Made by a program: the position numbers and the translations under genes | Assembly (NCBI RefSeq): GCF_024868665.1 | Contig: NC_079900.1 | Coordinates: 19,812,125 to 19,876,124 of the forward strand | Direction: 5' to 3' | DNA: 64,000 nucleotides | Source: Triplophysa rosa | Taxonomy: Eukaryota > Chordata > Actinopteri > Cypriniformes > Nemacheilidae | Shown here: positions 59,966 to 64,000 of the stretch, piece by piece | Layout: each line of letters begins with the position of its first letter | Numbering within the stretch: position 1 is the stretch's first letter | The notes under the pieces: generated by a model | Databases searched by the model: none | Told to the model about the DNA's origin: nothing | Seen by the model: only the letters and a program-made list of their open reading frames with translations

Positions 59966-60150
59966 TCAAACTGGTTTGATCATCATGGCCACTCTCTTCA
60001 AGGAATACGAGCCTCCGTGAAACTCTGCCCAGTAAACACCATCCTGGTATCGGCTTCGGTAATGCCCACCTCGATACCACACCCCATTCAAGTTAGAGTG
60101 GGCGCACATGTGGTACCACCAACCGCCCTTCTGGTAATGAGCACAGTTAC
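59966..60150 (-). CDS. angptl6: angptl6 exon 6 (fibrinogen domain end, stop)
   Basis: 185 bp: NCAHYQKGGWWYHMCAHSNL, NGVWYRGGHYRSRYQDGVYW, AEFHGGSYSLKRVAMMIKPV, then TGA. The exon lacks a long open frame of its own on this strand in isolation but is unmistakable by homology. Confidence 0.94.
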
Positions 60151-63100
60151 CTATGAAAGACAGAGATCAGAGAAGTGCAGAAACATTGTGGTGTACTTTA
60201 AAAGAGAGCACACAGGATGGATTACCTGAGTAAGCGTCTTTATCGCGGTCCAGAGTTGTGAAAGCTTTATTGTTATGCCATGACAGAGAGTCTCCTGCGT
60301 TGCCTTGGTAACTGCCTAACCGCAGCCGAAACCAGTCGCTCTCGGGTTCAACTTGAAAACTGTCGTACTCCGCATACATCTGTCGTCCCTGCCAGTCTTC
60401 CATGCTTACTCGTAGCTTGTAGGTGACCTGTGAGGTGAGCCAGTACAGATTCTCCAGACCCAGCCAGTACTCTCCATCCAGATTCCCAAAGCCTTGCTGT
60501 GGACAGTCAATAATCATTTTATTTGATCATTTCATTACTAAGAATACATTTTTATATTAATACTTCTTACAACTTACAAACCAACATATAAATAAAAAAA
60601 GCTCAACATTAATCTTGCAAATAAACTTCAACTCGCCTAACAATCTACACAGTGTACAACTAGTATTAGGATGCATTGATTAAGATTTGACAGACGGGGT
60701 TGATAGTTTTGTTATATCCACCTTGTATTGATCCCACGTCCTGAAGAAGTTAACAGAGCCGTCCTGTCTCCTCTGTATAACCGTCCAGCCACCCTCAGTT
60801 CTGCTGTGATCACACCAGGCCTGCAGCAGATGGTTGGTGTTACGCGGGCGCAACAGGTAGATACCACTGGTCTTCTCTCCTGACTCCAGCACATGTTGAC
60901 AGTCCTGCCACGGCCCTTTAACAGGAGACAGAGTAAGCACTTTCAGAATACTTTTCACAATACAGTGGCCCCAAAAAGCATCTGGACACTTTTAGATATG
61001 TTTTAATCTCATTTTAAAATATATCGTTTCATTGCGTTAGAACAAAACATGTACTTTATATCCTAGATTTGTTTTTTCAAATAAAACAATAAATTAAATT
61101 ACATTTATACCACACCTTTCTAAGAACTAACTTTTGATAATCTCTAATCAACTGGTCACAGAATTGTAGTCACTTCCCCTTACGAGAAACCACAGGTATT
61201 CACTAACTACATAAACATGATTTGTTACCTGGTTGTCTTTAAATTTTGAGTTAATTCAACTTAAAAATATTAGTTAACCCAACGAGAAATGAATTGACTT
61301 TACTAATATATTTAAGTCCAATTAACTCAAAATTTAAAGGCAACCAGGTATGTTATTTTTTAAAGTTAAACAGTGTTTGACAAGCACAGCACATCTAAAT
61401 GTATCTAAATACCTCTTACCTTAATTTTCTTAATTAGAAAAATTTGCTTTATTCTGTTTACTTTAAATGTAATTTTTCAGTTTTATTTGAAAAATATTAA
61501 AAGGTGCTGTCTATAAAATAAATGCCGTTTGATTTTCAATACACTTCATTTTTAAGTACAGTTTAATAAATGCAGATACTGGTGTCACTGTATCTAACTG
61601 TTAGACTAAAAGTGAGTTTAAAGTGAGGAGAGTGTGAGATGGGAGGTGTCTGTAATGAGCAGATGTGTGGAGGATCTGCAGGGGCTGTGGCGAGGTCACA
61701 GTCTCAGTCTTTATCTCAGACTTCTTATCAGCTCACCATGAAGGAACTCTTACTCCCACAAAACCAAAAACTAATTCACCTACTGCACATCTCAAGCAGT
61801 GCACACATTTGTCTAATTCTCTAAATGGGTGTAAATGATTCAACATGAACATCAATTGTTTTTATCAAATGCTAATTATATTTAATACAGACTAACTCCC
61901 AAACTGACCAAAATCCTAACCACGTACCTAAAAGAAAACATTGTGCATTGTTAAATGGTTTTGTGTTTACAAAATAGAAGTTAATAGGGGCCAGTGTTGT
62001 TTAGTTACCAACAGTCTTCAAAATATCTTCTTTTGTATACAGATGAATGAAAGCCATACAGATGTGGAATAACGTGAGGGCGAGTAAATGCGAAAAGGAA
62101 TTTCATTTTGGGGTGAACTATCACTTTAAACCTGCCCAGGGTCCTCTTCTGTTGAAGATCCCTATTGAAGTATAGCAAACACAACCGTACACAAATGTAC
62201 AGTAAATATCACCATTATAACAGGGCCTGTAATTTGGGAATGTCAGGGTCATTGAATAGAGCTTTACATGTGTCCTTTAATCTTACACCCCGGTTAAGCA
62301 GGCAAAAAAGCACTGTGTCGTAATTCAATGGGTTGAGTCGCAAAACTTCATGAAGGTGGTGATTATCTGATCTGTGTTCTGTACACATGCACATGTTTGT
62401 GTGTGTGCTAATGGTAACACACGGCTCTCAGCCTTCTCAGCCTTCCATCATATGAAGTGTGGGGGTCAGTACCTCTGATAAGACATTGTTTGGAATTCTC
62501 TGAGATAAAGCTTCCTCGCTGTGGGTCACTGACACATGGGCCGTCTGAATTCCTAAACGTGGGAAACACAGTGACCCATATCTGGGGTTCTCACTCATTT
62601 GCTATGGCTCTAGGGTTGGGGATTTGTATGTCAATGCTGTGGTATATCAGTAGACGTACAAATTTCAGCTTGAAAATGATCAAACTCAAGACACATGACT
62701 AGAATATAATGGGGTGAGCTCTTTTGACCAGGAAACCCTTCGGAACACCCTAGCAACCCCTTAGCAACAGAACGTTAGGTTACCTGGTGATTTAGTGACG
62801 GGGTAACTGATGAAAGGTGTTTCAGTGGGTGAGTCATCAAAGGTCTCCGGCGGTTCCTGCGATCTGTGTTCCTGGGCACTTTGGTCTCTTTGGACATTGC
62901 TGGCAACGTATTGAGACTCTACACTCAGCGATTCGCTTGACTGTTGAACCGGAAGTGGTGTAACTTCCTGTGAGGATCGTCAGAAATTTCTGTTAGTGTT
63001 TTGGGGGTTACCCCGTGGGTTTGTGGGATATCTGGAGTTCAGCTCGTACCTGTTGTGCTTTGCACTGTTTCTCCAGTTGTGTGATTATCTGACTCTGGTT

Positions 63101-63825
63101 GCTCACGAGAGAAGTGAGCATGTCGAATTTCTTCTCCAGGTCTCTGTAACTGCTTGTCACTTGCAGGACCTGATGGGATTTGATATATCGCAGACGCAGA
63201 AAGCTGATTATCAAGACAAATCAAGGAAGCAAATCTCAATTTGCTCTTCAATAAACCTCGCTGCTGTCTAGGACAAACACTTGAGATATGACCAAAATCT
63301 CATTTATGATTGAAGTTTTCTGTGCAAAAATCTTTGAGCTACCTGGGATGTTGCGTTAATCACCAAACTCTCGAGCCGCCGTTGCTCCGAAGCCTGATCC
63401 TTCTTCTGTAAGATCTCATTCAGCAGCTGGGCGTAGAGTTGGGTGATGCGGGCGTTCATGTTGACGCTCTCCCTGCGCAGAACTCTCATCACATTGGCCA
63501 GCGTGCCTTCGTGCTCCAGCTCCCCACGCATTCCATCCAGCTGTTCTTGCTGCCGTGTCAGCTGTGCCCGCAGTGCCGCCATCTCCGAGCGGTTGCCACG
63601 GGTGGATTCGGTGCTCACGCAGAGCGCCCCTGTTATCTTCTGCTGGGGCACGATGAAGGTGTAGGAGCAGCGGTTTGGCTTATTATCTGATGCTCGAGAC
63701 GGCCTCTTCTGACTGACATCATCCTTGGAGGTGTCTGCATTGGAAGCTTGCTTACGGCTCTTGACGCAGCACGTCCTCTCAAAACACAGCAGGAGAAGCA
63801 GGCAACAAGTCACTGGAATCTTCAT
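59966..63825 (-). CDS. angptl6: angptl6 (angiopoietin-like 6), six coding exons
   Basis: Six exons give 1437 bp, 478 residues. The protein has a signal peptide (MKIPVTCCLLLLLCFERTCC), the angiopoietin-like 1/2/6 motif RCSYTFIVPQQK (52-63), a coiled-coil region with NMNARITQLYAQLLNEI and DLEKKFDML (about 75-215), a Ser/Thr/Glu-rich linker (about 202-262) and a fibrinogen-related domain from GPWQDC (263) to the end, including GGWTVIQRRQDGS, GEYWLGLE, CAHSNLNGVW and RSRYQDGVYWAEF. ANGPTL6 is favoured over ANGPTL2/1 by KGPWQDC, GDSLSWHN and DRDKDAYSGN. Family knowledge: secreted, oligomerises through the coiled coil, implicated in angiogenesis and energy metabolism. The residues of the calcium site region (DRDKDAYSGNC) look intact. 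A second in-frame ATG lies 42 nt upstream; the start chosen gives the clean signal peptide. Confidence 0.94.
60226..60496 (-). CDS. angptl6: angptl6 exon 5 (fibrinogen domain middle)
   Basis: 271 bp from QGFGNLDGEYWLGLENLYWL to DRDKDAYSG, with EDWQGRQMYAEYDSFQVEPE and NAGDSLSWHNNKAFTTLDRD. Acceptor CCACAG, donor GTAATC; ends in phase 1. Confidence 0.95.
60722..60915 (-). CDS. angptl6: angptl6 exon 4 (fibrinogen domain start)
   Basis: 194 bp: GPWQDCQHVLESGEKTSGIY, NHLLQAWCDHS, GGWTVIQRRQDGSVNFFRTW and DQYK, ending in phase 0 at a GTGGAT donor. Two cysteines of the first FReD disulfide are present. Confidence 0.95.
61226..61350. mobile_element. 125-bp MITE in an angptl6 intron
   Basis: 31 bp inverted ends, TACCTGGTTGTCTTTAAATT and its near inverse AATTTAAAGGCAACCAGGTA, one mismatch. 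Confidence 0.7.
61970..62129 (-). repeat. TTAA-AGGGATAGTTCACC family fragment
   Basis: Contains CCAGTGTTGTTTAGTTACCA and ends GGTGAACTATCACTTTAA. 5' part missing. In the 1.9 kb intron 3 of angptl6. Confidence 0.7.
62784..62967 (-). CDS. angptl6: angptl6 exon 3 (linker)
   Basis: 184 bp encoding EVTPLPVQQSSESLSVESQY through PFISYPVTKSP, low-complexity Ser/Glu/Pro-rich linker between coiled coil and fibrinogen domain. Acceptor CTCACAG, donor GTAACC; ends in phase 1. Too short and interrupted to stand out as an open frame. Confidence 0.88.
63050..63169 (-). CDS. angptl6: angptl6 exon 2 (coiled coil)
   Basis: Forty codons, VLQVTSSYRDLEKKFDMLTS then NQSQIITQLEKQCKAQQ, matching the KYKDLEHKYQHL...NQSEIIAQLEEHC segment of ANGPTL2-type proteins. 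Donor GTACGA, phase 0. Confidence 0.93.
63343..63825 (-). CDS. angptl6: angptl6 exon 1 (signal peptide, coiled coil start)
   Basis: 161 codons from MKIPVTCC to NATSQ, ending in phase 0 at a GTAGCT donor. Holds the RCSYTF motif and the first heptad region. The upstream in-frame ATG at 63867 would add MDVIRRFIGPLNTL, which is less signal-like. Confidence 0.92.
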
Positions 63826-63940
63826 TAGGGTGTTTAATGGTCCAATAAATCGCCTGATCACATCCATACAAACACAAACAAATGAAAAAATCTTACTGAT
63901 GTGCATATGCAAGATCAAGGCTTATAAGATGCCTGTTGTA

Positions 63941-63948
63941 TTTATATA
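63941..63948 (-). promoter_or_regulatory. candidate angptl6 TATA box
   Basis: TATATAAA on the minus strand, 116 nt upstream of the chosen ATG. If used, transcription would start near 63910. A GTAAGA donor-like site near 63895 and a CAG just before the coding start region also leave room for a small 5' UTR intron. Confidence 0.35.
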
Positions 63949-64000
63949 CTTTGCTATGATGCTTGAATAGCAAAGCAATTAAAATAAACACGTTCAATAC

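Overview
The window reads as genomic DNA of a teleost, most likely a cypriniform (carp, minnow or zebrafish relative). Three intron-containing vertebrate genes lie on the minus strand, with GT-AG introns and vertebrate domain architectures. The rest is packed with repeats that I associate with cyprinid genomes: many short TTAA-flanked DNA elements, hAT-type MITEs, tRNA-derived SINEs, L2-like LINE ends and a DIRS-type YR retrotransposon. There are no bacterial operons, no CRISPR array, and the minus-strand genes are read from high to low coordinates. Layout: (1) 1-17861 is gene-free sequence downstream of trip10, holding DNA-transposon copies (several with exact target-site duplications), an 825 bp near-perfect palindrome, a Mutator-like MITE with telomere-like repeats and an L2 fragment. 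(2) 17862-44250 is trip10 (CIP4), a 15-exon F-BAR/HR1/SH3 adaptor that I could join exon by exon into one 583-codon frame. Its 11.4 kb first intron and 4.2 kb second-third introns are filled with repeats. (3) 44251-47148 is an intergenic gap with a TTAA element and a decayed LINE. (4) 47149-59385 is an ICAM-like immunoglobulin-superfamily adhesion receptor of nine exons (696 codons): signal peptide, two tandem copies of an ICAM D1-D2 module, three further Ig domains, a transmembrane helix and a 23-residue tail. The 8.8 kb intron between the two modules carries a non-autonomous LTR element with 30-bp minisatellites and a 4.9 kb hAT element into which a DIRS element, itself hit by a SINE, has jumped. 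(5) 59966-63825 is angptl6, six exons and 478 codons, a secreted coiled-coil plus fibrinogen-domain protein, followed by about 175 bp of its 5' flank. The three genes are not a pathway. TRIP10, ICAM genes and ANGPTL6 all lie on human chromosome 19p13 (recalled knowledge), so the block looks like conserved vertebrate synteny. The most interesting observations are the near-identical second Ig exons of the ICAM-like gene (four differences in about 270 bp, all amino-acid changing, beside strongly diverged first Ig exons), the repeat-built LTR element, the large snap-back palindrome, and the nested transposon stack whose order of insertion can be read from its target-site duplications.
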